DNA of 64,000 nucleotides from positions 36,660 through 100,659 of the forward strand of contig CAYXLI010000021.1 of NCBI GenBank assembly GCA_964464925.1. Direction: 5' to 3'. This stretch comes from CAYXLI01 sp964464925. GTDB taxonomy: Bacteria; Acidobacteriota; Terriglobia; Bryobacterales; Bryobacteraceae. Each line of letters starts with the position of its first letter. Within the stretch, counting starts at the first letter, position 1. The notes beneath the pieces were generated by a model. That model made no database searches, was not told where the DNA came from, and saw only the letters and a list, made by a program, of their open reading frames with translations. A program made the translations under genes and the position numbers. Positions 1 through 8,781 of this stretch are shown piece by piece.

Positions 1-534
1 GCCGTTCGGAGAAAGTGCGATCCCGTTCGGCCGTCCTGCCGGCTTCGCCACCAGTTCGATATCGCCTTTCGGAGAAATGTGATAAACACCGTAAAAATCG
101 AGCTCCCGCGTATCCGCCTGGAATCCGAATGCCGGATCGGTAAAGTACACATGCCCGTTCCGCGTAACCGCGATATCGTTTGGAGCATTCAGCCGTTTCC
201 CCTGCCATTTCTCCGCCAGCACTTCGATGCTGCCCTTCTTATCGCTGCGGACCACTCGCCGTGTCCGGCTCTCACACGTATAGACGCGCCCCTTCTCATC
301 AACAGCATTCCCGTTGGCGCCGTTCGATTTCTCGCGCCACGCCGAACTGCCCTCGCCCGGGGTGAACTTCATGATCCGGTTAGAAGGTACATCGCTGAAC
401 AGGAGGAACCCTTCACGCAACCACACCGGCCCCTCGGTGAAGGCAAAGTTCGCGGCAACCTTCTCAACTTTTATTTCTGAAAAGCTCTGCGCGCGGCAGA
501 TGCTTAGGACGCATAACGCAAGCACCAAACGCAT
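1..534 (-). CDS. SMP-30/gluconolactonase-like secreted beta-propeller protein (partial)
   Basis: Read on the minus strand from an ATG at 534, the first 178 codons are open and run off the left edge. The start gives a short signal-peptide-like stretch ending in CRAQ. It is followed by FTEGPVW, NGANGNAVDEKGRVYTCES, NAPNDIAVTRNGHVYFTDP and GRPNGIALSPNG, the repeated sugar-lactone-lactonase blades of the SMP-30/gluconolactonase (SGL) family with their metal-site Glu, Asn and Asp residues. Members hydrolyse lactones or act as calcium-binding propellers; the substrate cannot be read from sequence. The C-terminal part lies outside the window. A perfect 14-bp dyad sits 20 bp upstream of the start. 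Confidence 0.8.
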   Translation of the reverse strand, partial: MRLVLALCVLSICRAQSFSEIKVEKVAANFAFTEGPVWLREGFLLFSDVPSNRIMKFTPGEGSSAWREKSNGANGNAVDEKGRVYTCESRTRRVVRSDKKGSIEVLAEKWQGKRLNAPNDIAVTRNGHVYFTDPAFGFQADTRELDFYGVYHISPKGDIELVAKPAGRPNGIALSPNG

Positions 535-553
535 ACCATCATTCTGCCAGGAG

Positions 554-567
554 TGCAGGCGCCTGCA
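554..567. promoter_or_regulatory. 14-bp perfect palindrome upstream of the SMP-30-like gene
   Basis: TGCAGGCGCCTGCA is a perfect inverted repeat located 20-33 bp upstream of the ATG at 534. Its position in the 5' region of a leftward gene suggests a dimeric repressor operator, but no matching regulator is next to it. The surrounding 535-830 interval holds no supported gene. Confidence 0.3.
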
Positions 568-830
568 ATCTTCAGGCAATCACTCTACCTGACTTGCGAA
601 ACTGAAAAATAAGGTTAATCTGAAAGAGATAGAACGGCGCAGAACACGCCACGATCGAGCGCCGCGTGCGTTCCGTGGGCGGGCCGGCGCCGTTCCCGCA
701 GGTCAGAAAACAGGGTCTCCGCGCCGGAGTGTCTTGTTTGGGGAAAGGGTGCTTCGGCGCGGAGCTGACTTGCTTACTTGTAAAGACGGACGAAACTCGC
801 CGAAGTTTTGTTCCTTCAGAATTTTTTTCG

Positions 831-1841
831 CTATTTCTTCGTGAAGCGAAAGAGTACGATTCCGTACCCCACTCCCGCCTCGTCTTGCGTGTGCGCTACC
901 TGGAAAGCCATGAAGCCGCCATCGGTCGCAACAACGGGATTGGATGCTTTCCACCCCTCGTAGTCATTGAAGTGCGTTAACCGGGTAAAATCCTTCCCCG
1001 TACCGTCCAGCTTTAGCTTCCAGATGTCGATTTGCCGAAAACCTGTTCCGCCGCCTAGGGTTTGCACCTGCCGGTCCGACTCGACGCAGGTGTACTTGCC
1101 ATCAGGAAAGATACCCTCCACCTCGTTATAGGTGCCCGGCGCTTTCGATTGATTCACTACCTCCTTCGTTTTCAGGTCGATAGTCATCACGCTGGCCAAG
1201 CCCTTCGGCTCGTAACACGTGAACGTCATTTTGGTGTCGTTATCGAAGAAGTCCTGTGCTTCAATCGTGCAGCTATTGTCCTTGCTTTCGTGCACCACTG
1301 TCTTGTTGGTCAGGGCCGGAGCCGACGGGTCGAGTTCCGCCACAATCAGCCGCGAAGCTCCTTTGGGAAGTTCCGGGTTCTGGGCCGATGTCTCTGAGAA
1401 AGAAATCTTCCGGCTCGTCTTTGAAATCGCCGCGCCCTCGCTCATCTTCTGGTTCAACCGCACAGGCTTCGAGTTCGGCTTCTGGCTCAAGTACCACAGT
1501 TCGTTGTCCTCATGCCGGCTCGTCCGTATGTCCTTGAACCGTTCAGGCCCAATCAGCAGGTAATCACCGTTCGACAAGTGCATTACCCGCAGAAACGATG
1601 CGCCCGGTATCCCACAGGTCAGGCAGCGGATCACGCGCGTCTTCAGATCGATAACGAACGCATCCCCAAAACTGCCGGACATGAATGCAACTCGCTGGTT
1701 ATCGGGCGAGATATCCGCGCGCTCCCCGAAGTGCGTCAGCATCTCCATGTTTGGCGGCAGATGCTCCAGCGGGTTGCCGGTCTTCCGCTGCGCACTCATC
1801 ACTCCGCACAGCATGAGGCTAAGCACAAGATATTTATTCAT
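831..1841 (-). CDS. Secreted WD40-like (TolB/PD40-type) beta-propeller protein
   Basis: 336 residues with an N-terminal signal peptide (MNKYLVLSLMLCGVMSAQ). The mature part has propeller-blade features such as ADISPDNQRVAFMSG, followed by repeated VIDLKT / TIDLKT strands, as in the PD40 repeats of TolB-like proteins. Its role is probably protein-protein or ligand binding in the periplasm; no catalytic motif is visible. Its ATG overlaps the murB stop in an ATGA arrangement (1838-1841), so the two are translationally coupled, although a functional link is not obvious. The gene ends about 300 bp before the next leftward gene. Confidence 0.6.
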   Translation of the reverse strand: MNKYLVLSLMLCGVMSAQRKTGNPLEHLPPNMEMLTHFGERADISPDNQRVAFMSGSFGDAFVIDLKTRVIRCLTCGIPGASFLRVMHLSNGDYLLIGPERFKDIRTSRHEDNELWYLSQKPNSKPVRLNQKMSEGAAISKTSRKISFSETSAQNPELPKGASRLIVAELDPSAPALTNKTVVHESKDNSCTIEAQDFFDNDTKMTFTCYEPKGLASVMTIDLKTKEVVNQSKAPGTYNEVEGIFPDGKYTCVESDRQVQTLGGGTGFRQIDIWKLKLDGTGKDFTRLTHFNDYEGWKASNPVVATDGGFMAFQVAHTQDEAGVGYGIVLFRFTKK

Positions 1842-2809
1842 TTACGAAAGCCAATATACTGCACTTCTTCTTCGAGCGGGAATCCGAATCGCGCCACCAC
1901 GCGCGCTTTCAGATCGTCGATGATCTCGCGTACCTGGCGAGCCGTTCCACTGCCCTCGTTGTAAATCAGGTTGGCATGATAGTCTGCCACGTGGATGCCG
2001 CCATTCTGGATGCCCTTCGCGTCCACCTGCTCCAGGAACCACGCACTTGGCACTTTGCCTTCGCGAACCATTTTCGGGGGCACCTCGGCCTGGGCCGATT
2101 TGGGCAGCTCGGCAAACAACAGATTTTTGAAAATACTTCCGGCGCACTTCATCGTCGGAGGATACTTAGCGTTCCGCACCGCAAGAATCTCATCGGCCTG
2201 CTTGCGTAACTCCGCCCCGTCTGCAGGCTTCAAATCGATCTCCGCCGAAAAGATCACCCAATCCTTGCGCCGCTTGAAGATGCTTTCGCGATATCGGAAC
2301 TCACATTCCGCATTGCCGATCTGCTGCACTTCACGGCCATCAAAGAACCGAACGGATACCACACTCTCGTGGATCGAACGCCCATAGGCCCCGGCATTCC
2401 CGTATACGGCGCCGCCGGTCCACCCGGGAATGCCTGTCATCGTGTGGATCCCCGCCAGCCCGCGGCCGATCGTGAAGTCCACCAGATCTTGCAGTACTGC
2501 GCCGGCATCGAAGGCGACACATGTGGCGCGCTGCCGAATCTCTTGTGCCGTATAGCGCAGCACCACCCCCCGGAAGCCCTCGTCGGAACAGATCAGGTTA
2601 CTTCCTCCCCCGATTACTTCGAGAGGACTCCCGCTCTCCCGCACCGATTGGATGGCGGCGATGAATGCGGCTTCGGTGCCGGCGTCAGCCAGAACGTCCG
2701 CGGGACCGCCTATTCCAAAGCGGGTGTAGTCTGCCAACACGGCATTGGGTCGGATTTTTAGATCAGGAATCGCTTCGAGCCGGGAATTGGCTCTTTGGAT
2801 ACTAAGCAC
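1838..2809 (-). CDS. murB: UDP-N-acetylmuramate dehydrogenase MurB
   Basis: Catalyses the NADPH-dependent reduction of UDP-N-acetylenolpyruvylglucosamine to UDP-MurNAc, the second committed step of peptidoglycan synthesis in the cytoplasm. The 323-residue protein shows the FAD-binding motifs GGGSN (67-71) and GNAGAYG (137-143), the YRESIFK substrate motif (173-179) and AGSIFKN (223-229), whose Ser225 matches the catalytic proton-donor serine. It also has a late acidic PLEEEV segment. The length is normal. The gene overlaps the downstream propeller gene by 4 nt, and about 50 bp separate it from the radical SAM gene upstream. Confidence 0.95.
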   Translation of the reverse strand: MLSIQRANSRLEAIPDLKIRPNAVLADYTRFGIGGPADVLADAGTEAAFIAAIQSVRESGSPLEVIGGGSNLICSDEGFRGVVLRYTAQEIRQRATCVAFDAGAVLQDLVDFTIGRGLAGIHTMTGIPGWTGGAVYGNAGAYGRSIHESVVSVRFFDGREVQQIGNAECEFRYRESIFKRRKDWVIFSAEIDLKPADGAELRKQADEILAVRNAKYPPTMKCAGSIFKNLLFAELPKSAQAEVPPKMVREGKVPSAWFLEQVDAKGIQNGGIHVADYHANLIYNEGSGTARQVREIIDDLKARVVARFGFPLEEEVQYIGFRK

Positions 2810-2860
2810 TTGATTAGATTATAAAGGCCTAGCCAAAGTTCCGCGGGCCATTAGCGACGG

Positions 2861-4285
2861 CTATGCGGATTCTACGATCTCGAGGCTGAATGGTGGCAAC
2901 TCACCTGTCAAACCGGCCTCGGTTCGCGCCCTTGCAACGAGCTTGTGTACGCCCTTTGGAAGCTGCGGCAAAAACACCCACGTGCGCCAGCCGCTGTTCA
3001 GCAGATCCGGCCGCTGAAATACTTCTACCACCTCGGGCCTGGGATAGAACTCAGTGATACTGGTCATGCGCTCACCATCCGCGAACAGGTCCACCTGCCG
3101 TACCGGATCTCCCGTCCGGCTGCTTGCCGCCCAACCCGAGAGGTGCAAACGCGACCGGTTCAGCGCCTGCAATTCATCGCTGCCGGTGAGTTTATCAATA
3201 TAGCCGAACACATGGCCGTCCACCGGCGCCAGCGTTTCCAGCGGGACGAATTCCTTTGCGGGCGGCGGAATCTTCGCAAAATGCTCCTCAATGCCGTCCA
3301 GCAGTTCGTCCCCGTCGTACGGAACTCCTGCAACACGGGCCCTCCGAAGGGCCTGCATCTCTTCCGAATAATCTTTTCCGTAGAAAGTCTTCAGCCCTCG
3401 TGAGTAACCCGGTGGCTTCACCAGGGACCGGATCATCTCAACACACGACTCGCACTGTTCATGCGGGCATTCGGCCGCATACATCGTCCGCTCCGGAAGC
3501 CCTGCTTCCAGGAAGTTCACGCGGTCAGGTGTACACGCAATCCGAACCTGCCCGTCATAGTTCAAGTCATAGCCGAGCGAAGGATGCCAGCACGCCTGCC
3601 CTCTCGTGACGGGCTTCTTCAGCTTGAAATAGGCGAAGTTCGGCGCGACGAATTCCCGGATCAGTTCCAATTCTCGCGGCGAGCGGTATTCCAGATCCGT
3701 ATACTTGCCGGTTGCGTGCATCGCCAGGCCTTCAATCGTAAACCCATCGTCTTCCAGCGTATGCAGCGCCTCTTCAGTCCGGTCCATGTTCTCCGGAGCC
3801 AGCACTGTGTGAATCGAGATGATTGAAAAGCCCCCATCGCGCAGGCGGTGGACGCGTGTCCGGAACGAGGAGAAGTCCGTCTGCTGCGGATGGTAGCTGA
3901 TCACGAATCCCATGCGCTCGCGCTTCAGTTCGGCATACCGCGCTACGTCCCAACTCGCATTTGTGTAGATGCGCAGGTCAAACCGCTCCTGGCCGATCAA
4001 TCCGTTTAACAGAGGCACCATGTTACGGTAATCGAGCATGGTTTCGCCGCCCGTAATCGCAAGGGCAACTCTCTCCTCGCGGATGCGCCCGAATGCGCGC
4101 AGCCACTCCTGCACGGAATAATAATCGAATGCGTGCGCCTGTTTCCCGAACCGTTGCGAGCGTGTGAAGTACACCGGAACTCCACAGAAATCGCAGGAGT
4201 AGTTGCACCAATACGAAATCATCCAACGCATACGCATGGTATTTCGCACGTGCTCCGGCAACGGATGCTGCTCCAGGTACTGCAT
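2861..4285 (-). CDS. Radical SAM protein with C-terminal auxiliary-cluster region and beta-sandwich tail
   Basis: 474 residues. C27-x3-C31-x2-C34 (CNYSCDFC) is the radical SAM [4Fe-4S] motif and ITGGETMLDY is the SAM-contacting GGE motif. A cysteine-rich segment near residues 230-285 (ACWHPSLGYDLNYDGQVRIAC, then CPHEQCESC) resembles SPASM/twitch auxiliary-cluster regions of peptide- or sugar-modifying enzymes. The last about 90 residues (LSGWAASSRTGDP, ADGERMTS, RPDLLNSGW, LPKGVHKLVARA) look like the small Ig-like sandwich often attached to sugar-related enzymes in soil bacteria. No precursor peptide gene is visible next to it, so the substrate is unknown. About 20 bp separate it from the outer-membrane barrel gene upstream, so it may be the distal gene of that operon. 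Confidence 0.75.
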   Translation of the reverse strand: MQYLEQHPLPEHVRNTMRMRWMISYWCNYSCDFCGVPVYFTRSQRFGKQAHAFDYYSVQEWLRAFGRIREERVALAITGGETMLDYRNMVPLLNGLIGQERFDLRIYTNASWDVARYAELKRERMGFVISYHPQQTDFSSFRTRVHRLRDGGFSIISIHTVLAPENMDRTEEALHTLEDDGFTIEGLAMHATGKYTDLEYRSPRELELIREFVAPNFAYFKLKKPVTRGQACWHPSLGYDLNYDGQVRIACTPDRVNFLEAGLPERTMYAAECPHEQCESCVEMIRSLVKPPGYSRGLKTFYGKDYSEEMQALRRARVAGVPYDGDELLDGIEEHFAKIPPPAKEFVPLETLAPVDGHVFGYIDKLTGSDELQALNRSRLHLSGWAASSRTGDPVRQVDLFADGERMTSITEFYPRPEVVEVFQRPDLLNSGWRTWVFLPQLPKGVHKLVARARTEAGLTGELPPFSLEIVESA

Positions 4286-4305
4286 GAGGATAGCTTCCAG
4301 TCTAG

Positions 4306-5523
4306 CTAAAAGCTGTATCGCAGGCCCAAAATCGCGTCCGAGTTTCTCCTATACTGTCCGAGAAAATCCTGCGCATCTCCGCGAATCAACGCAAATCCAG
4401 CGGTCCCCCTCCAGTGCTGGCCGAATGCCTGCGAATATTCGAACTTCACGTAAACACCGTTGCCGTTCTGCCGGATCGCGCTCTCGGCTGCAATGCTTCG
4501 GTTCGGGTCGATGGTGTATTGCGCGCGCGCCAGGATGGCCCGCGTCAAGCCACGCTCCGGAGAAAAGCCGGGTGTGTGCCTGCTCGCCGTGACTGCCTCG
4601 CCTGCATAGCCGCCCACGAACACCCATTCGCCTATCTGTCGCTCCAATTGAATCACGTAAAGAACGTATTCATCCGCCGACTTATTCGTCGAAGTGAAGT
4701 ACCCCGCTTCGCCCTTCACCGTCACCCACTTCAGTGGGACCGCCGCATCACCGCCGTACAAACGTAACTGCGGATAATAGCGCTGCACGTTGACAGCGCC
4801 CCGCAACACGTCGAAGTTTCCGTTCAGCAGTGGGAGATGATCATACCCGTCATAGAACGATAGCGCTCCTTCATATGCCCTCCCTATATGGTTGAGCCGC
4901 ACGCCGTACTCCGGCCTGCCTGGATACAGCCCGCCCTCGTCCTGGATCCGAACGTCATTCAGTTGAGGCGGCAGCACTGTCCAGCGCTGATTCAGCAGGG
5001 GCGTGCGGCTTGGGGTAAACCGCGGTTGCCACACCACGTCGACGGTATTCGGCCCGGATTCGTATGTGGCGCGCACGGCGGTGACTGACAGAAAGTCATT
5101 CTGAATCACACTCAGAAAGTCACGCGGGGCGAACCGGTCCGTCGGATTCAGAATGTCTGTCCTGCCCCAGCGCACGAATTGCTTGCCCGCTTCCACCGTG
5201 AGCTTGGCCCGGTTGTACAGAAGACTGAGCCGGCGAATGCTGAATGCCGGACGCTGGAGCGTACGGTCGCTCCAGTTCACCTTCCACTCGCGTTCCGTCT
5301 CGCGGTGTGTGTCTGCGCGCGCGTCAAATGCACCATTCACCCGCAACCCCGGCAGCAGTGTTTTGGTTGCTTCATACCGGAACAGGGTTTCCCCTACGGC
5401 GTGGCCGCTGTCGTTCGATCCGGCCTGCGGATACAGAATCAGTCCGGTATCCACAAACCCTCTTTGCGTAAATGACTGGGCTAGCAGCGCGGGTGCAAGC
5501 GCCAGAACCCACCAAGCCCTCAT
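4306..5523 (-). CDS. Outer-membrane beta-barrel protein of the ABC/LolA-like operon
   Basis: 405 residues with a short signal peptide (MRAWWVLALAPALLAQS). The mature chain alternates polar and aromatic strands and ends in LGLRYSF, a C-terminal Phe typical of Bam-inserted outer-membrane barrels. The segment FVRWGRTDILNPTDRFAPRD resembles a conserved strand-turn motif of DUF1302-like barrels; that family assignment is tentative. Its ATG overlaps the stop of the LolA-like gene by 4 nt, so it is translated in step with the ABC transporter. From context it is the outer-membrane end of that transport route. The cargo is unknown. Confidence 0.7.
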   Translation of the reverse strand: MRAWWVLALAPALLAQSFTQRGFVDTGLILYPQAGSNDSGHAVGETLFRYEATKTLLPGLRVNGAFDARADTHRETEREWKVNWSDRTLQRPAFSIRRLSLLYNRAKLTVEAGKQFVRWGRTDILNPTDRFAPRDFLSVIQNDFLSVTAVRATYESGPNTVDVVWQPRFTPSRTPLLNQRWTVLPPQLNDVRIQDEGGLYPGRPEYGVRLNHIGRAYEGALSFYDGYDHLPLLNGNFDVLRGAVNVQRYYPQLRLYGGDAAVPLKWVTVKGEAGYFTSTNKSADEYVLYVIQLERQIGEWVFVGGYAGEAVTASRHTPGFSPERGLTRAILARAQYTIDPNRSIAAESAIRQNGNGVYVKFEYSQAFGQHWRGTAGFALIRGDAQDFLGQYRRNSDAILGLRYSF

Positions 5524-6263
5524 GACTCGCGCCGAAGCGCCTGCAAGGTAAAGTCTTCATCCTTCAAAGGCACGTTGTATTGTGGCTTCTCCAGGGTGAG
5601 AACAGTACGGCTGTTGCGCGTGGCATCGAAGACCTCAATCTTCTTTGCCGTCCAGATAGTCTGCACCTTCTCCAGGTTTGTGTAGTCGATCCGCCGCATC
5701 AGCTTTTCCCCTCTGAAGCCTTCAATCCGGGCGAAGGTGTAATTGTCTTTCCTCACCCACACGAGGGAGGTCGTGTATTGCGAAGACTTCTTGGGCTTCG
5801 ACTCCAGCTTCCAGCACGCGGCGCCGTCCAGCGATTCTTCACCGGCCAATTTGTATTCATACTGGTCCACGTCGCGTTCTTCCAGATCCTCGAAGCTAAA
5901 GTCCGTGCCGAAAAATCGCGTCGATCGGTCCTGCAGTGCAATGCGCCGTTCCCTCTGAATCGCTGGTGTCCACATCCACTGGTCGGATGCACGGTCTTTA
6001 TGATTGATGACCAAAAGTGCCACACCTTTTACTTCGGCGGGCGCCATAAAGCGCAGCACGGACTTGCTTTCGCCGAACGATCCGATCCGTTCATACTGCC
6101 ACCGCTTCTCCGTGACCTTGCTCTTGGCATCGATCACCTTCAGTGTGCCTTCGTACTTCTGGGAATCGGATCGCGCCCGGTTCTGCGCTTCCCTCACGAT
6201 CTGCGCCGCATCCTGTCCCCAAACCGCTGAACATAGCGCGAACACCAACACCCAACTATTCAT
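5520..6263 (-). CDS. LolA-like outer-membrane lipoprotein-sorting family protein
   Basis: 247 residues. A signal peptide (MNSWVLVFALCSAVWGQ) precedes the LolA/LppX-like half-barrel fold: a helix AAQIVREAQNRAR, then strands KYEGTLKVID, VLRFMAPAEVKGVALLVIN, DQWMWTPAIQRERRI, FFGTDFSFEDL and ARIEGFRGEKLMRRIDYTNL. The FSFEDL and MWTPA signatures are common in outer membrane lipoprotein-sorting annotations that accompany MacB/LolE-type ABC permeases. It would carry a lipid or lipoprotein across the periplasm. It overlaps the permease by 8 nt and the barrel gene by 4 nt. Classical LolA is shorter, and this branch has not been shown to move lipoproteins. Confidence 0.75.
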   Translation of the reverse strand: MNSWVLVFALCSAVWGQDAAQIVREAQNRARSDSQKYEGTLKVIDAKSKVTEKRWQYERIGSFGESKSVLRFMAPAEVKGVALLVINHKDRASDQWMWTPAIQRERRIALQDRSTRFFGTDFSFEDLEERDVDQYEYKLAGEESLDGAACWKLESKPKKSSQYTTSLVWVRKDNYTFARIEGFRGEKLMRRIDYTNLEKVQTIWTAKKIEVFDATRNSRTVLTLEKPQYNVPLKDEDFTLQALRRES

Positions 6264-8781
6264 ATTCCAAAGCCTCCACCAGATTTCCGCGCACAGCCGA
6301 CTCCGCCGGGCCGATTGCGGACAGGAACGCCGATCCGAGTATCACGGGCACCAGGACGAGGGCGATGTTCACAGGGTACTCATAGTTCAGACGAATTCCC
6401 GCGAGATCCCGCCTCGCGATTTCCAGGCTGTAGTAAAGTTGCGCCGCTCCAACAATGAGCCCAAGCACCAGCCCCACAGTCCCGATGCACAGGGCTTCCA
6501 GCCAGATGGTCTTGCGAATTTGCCAACGCAGTCCGCCAATCGCCTGCAGTACGCCCAGTTCACGCCTGCGGTCGGTGATCGATACGGTCAAAGTGTTCAC
6601 AATTCCCAAGATCGCCACCAGCACGGCGACGGCAATCTGCACATAGGTTAATCCGAACCATTGATCCGTCAGCCGGAGGATGTACGCCTTCACCTCGGCG
6701 TTACTCAGAACGAAAATGCGCCGATTCCCGGTGTACTTTGCCAAGATGCGCCCCCTTACGGCTGCCGGATCGTCCTTGGCGTACACCCTCAAAACATTGA
6801 GCGTGTCATCTCTCCAATACTTCCGGTACAGGGCACGATCGATCAGGATGCTGCCTTGTTGGTCCGAGTAGTCCGCCACCACGCCTACAATAGGCAGTTT
6901 GGCTTCCCCTGCCGGCGCATTCAGTTTCAGCACGTCTCCGTATCGGTAGCCGTGCAGGAGGGAGAAGTTCTCTGAGACCATGACGCCTTCCTGGTTCGCC
7001 GTTCTTCGATACATCTCTTCCTGTTTCCCGGCAACGGACGGTAGCTTGACATGCCTTCCCACATCTCGAACGTCTACAGCGACCATCATGATCGGCTTTC
7101 CATCGATCAGAATGCGGGCGGTCCGTGCTCCCTGCACATCGCCCACACCCGGAATGGCACGAATCTCCTGTTCCATCGATCCTGGAAACCGGAAGCTTCG
7201 TTTCGTAAGGCTCTCCGAGGTAGTGACAAACAGATCAGGGTTCAATGCCACACGCAGCCAGTCCATGATGGACGAGTAACTCGCTCGCGCCACTCCGGCC
7301 AGCGAAATCACCAGACCCAAAGACAGCATCAGCGCAGCCACTGTGCCGGACGTCCTTCGTGGAGCCTGAATGAGACTATCCGCGGCCAGCGTCCCTTCCA
7401 CTGGGTGAACCAGCTTCAGCAAGGGGCGGATTGCCCGGGCGATCCACAGCGCAAACGTCGGCACCAGTAGCAACCCCGCCACCACGGCGAAGAAATATCC
7501 CGCATAGAAGAAGTGGTTGCTGATCACGCACCACACCGAAAGGCCGATCAGCACCAATGCGAGCACTCGCCGTATGCGGGTCTCATGCTCGGTTAAGAAC
7601 TGAAACCTGCCCTTCTGCAGAGCCTGGATCGGATCCACGGTCGCCGCATTGCGCGCAGGGATGACAGCCGCGATCAGGCTGGTTAAGACGCCAATCGCGA
7701 GCGCTCCGCCCAGCAGAACGGGATTCGTGGTCAATTCCTCCGTCTTTTGGGCAACTCCGTAAATTTCGCCGAGCAGGCCGCCGATATACCCTGCCATCCC
7801 GCGAGCGATCAGGATCCCGAACAGGATGCCGATCACCGATCCGGCAAGCCCCAGTACCGCACTCTCCATCAGGAAAAGATTGCGAATCTGCCCCCTGGTC
7901 GCGCCGAGCGCCCGCAGAATCCCGATCTCGTTCCGCCGTTGCGCCACCGCAATAGAAAACGTGTTGTAGATGATGAACATCCCGATAAAGAGAGCGAAAA
8001 GGCTTGTGATATTCGCGCTCATTGCATACACGCGTGAAAGCGATTCGAACTGTTGCCCGCGCGATTGTGGCGACTCTACCTGGTAGCCAGGCCCGAGCAG
8101 TGCTTCGAGCTTCTTGCGTACATCTTCCGGACGTAATCCGTCCTGCACCGCGAGATCAATTCGATCGAACGTCCGCCCGCGCCCAAATACCTTCTGAGCC
8201 GCGTAGATATCCATGATGGCGAGGTTGCCGCCGAATGCACTGGCTAAACCGCCGGACTTCATGATGCCGCGCACCGTGAACTGCTTCTCGCCGTCCATCG
8301 TCTTCATCGGCAGCTTGCTGTTGATGCCGAGATGATTCTCTTCCGCAAACGTCCTGGTGATCATGATCGAATCCGGCTGCGCCAGAAAGACCAGCGGATC
8401 CTCGATCACTGCTTGATCCCCAGTCTCCAGATCGTACGACCGCAGGCTGCGGTCGCCCGTCATATCAATGCCGAGAATTAGGACGTTGTTGGGCGCCTGG
8501 ACCGTCGCTTCGATCACCGGTACGGCCACTTTCACTTCACTCACGGCCTGAACTCTCTCTAACACGTCTTCCGGGAAGCCGGTCTCCCCCGCGGAGATCT
8601 GCAACTGCGTCACTCCGGCGATCTGATCCACAGTCTTATAGAACGCGAATAGAACCGACTGATTCGCCGTATGCATGCCCACAAATACAGCCACTCCGAG
8701 CACGATGCCGGCTATGGTCAGCAGCGTTCGCAGCAAGTGCTTGCGCACATACTGCCACGTGATCAACCTCAACAGGATCAA
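6256..8781 (-). CDS. ABC transporter permease, duplicated MacB/LolE-FtsX type
   Basis: About 841 residues. Two FtsX-like permease units are visible, each with a C-terminal three-helix bundle (FALFIGMFIIYNTFSIAVAQ; VQIAVAVLVAILGIVNTLTV). Both repeats carry the RRNEIGILRALGATRGQIR-like / RRELGVLQAIGGLRWQIR-like coupling loop. Large periplasmic domains lie between. This is the mechanotransmission fold of LolCDE/MacB complexes. I place the start at TTG 8781, which overlaps the ATPase stop as TTGA, with GGAGG about 9 nt upstream. An upstream in-frame ATG at 8835 would give 18 extra basic residues and a 58-nt overlap. It works with the ATPase at 8778-9452. Confidence 0.88.
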   Translation of the reverse strand: MILLRLITWQYVRKHLLRTLLTIAGIVLGVAVFVGMHTANQSVLFAFYKTVDQIAGVTQLQISAGETGFPEDVLERVQAVSEVKVAVPVIEATVQAPNNVLILGIDMTGDRSLRSYDLETGDQAVIEDPLVFLAQPDSIMITRTFAEENHLGINSKLPMKTMDGEKQFTVRGIMKSGGLASAFGGNLAIMDIYAAQKVFGRGRTFDRIDLAVQDGLRPEDVRKKLEALLGPGYQVESPQSRGQQFESLSRVYAMSANITSLFALFIGMFIIYNTFSIAVAQRRNEIGILRALGATRGQIRNLFLMESAVLGLAGSVIGILFGILIARGMAGYIGGLLGEIYGVAQKTEELTTNPVLLGGALAIGVLTSLIAAVIPARNAATVDPIQALQKGRFQFLTEHETRIRRVLALVLIGLSVWCVISNHFFYAGYFFAVVAGLLLVPTFALWIARAIRPLLKLVHPVEGTLAADSLIQAPRRTSGTVAALMLSLGLVISLAGVARASYSSIMDWLRVALNPDLFVTTSESLTKRSFRFPGSMEQEIRAIPGVGDVQGARTARILIDGKPIMMVAVDVRDVGRHVKLPSVAGKQEEMYRRTANQEGVMVSENFSLLHGYRYGDVLKLNAPAGEAKLPIVGVVADYSDQQGSILIDRALYRKYWRDDTLNVLRVYAKDDPAAVRGRILAKYTGNRRIFVLSNAEVKAYILRLTDQWFGLTYVQIAVAVLVAILGIVNTLTVSITDRRRELGVLQAIGGLRWQIRKTIWLEALCIGTVGLVLGLIVGAAQLYYSLEIARRDLAGIRLNYEYPVNIALVLVPVILGSAFLSAIGPAESAVRGNLVEALEYE

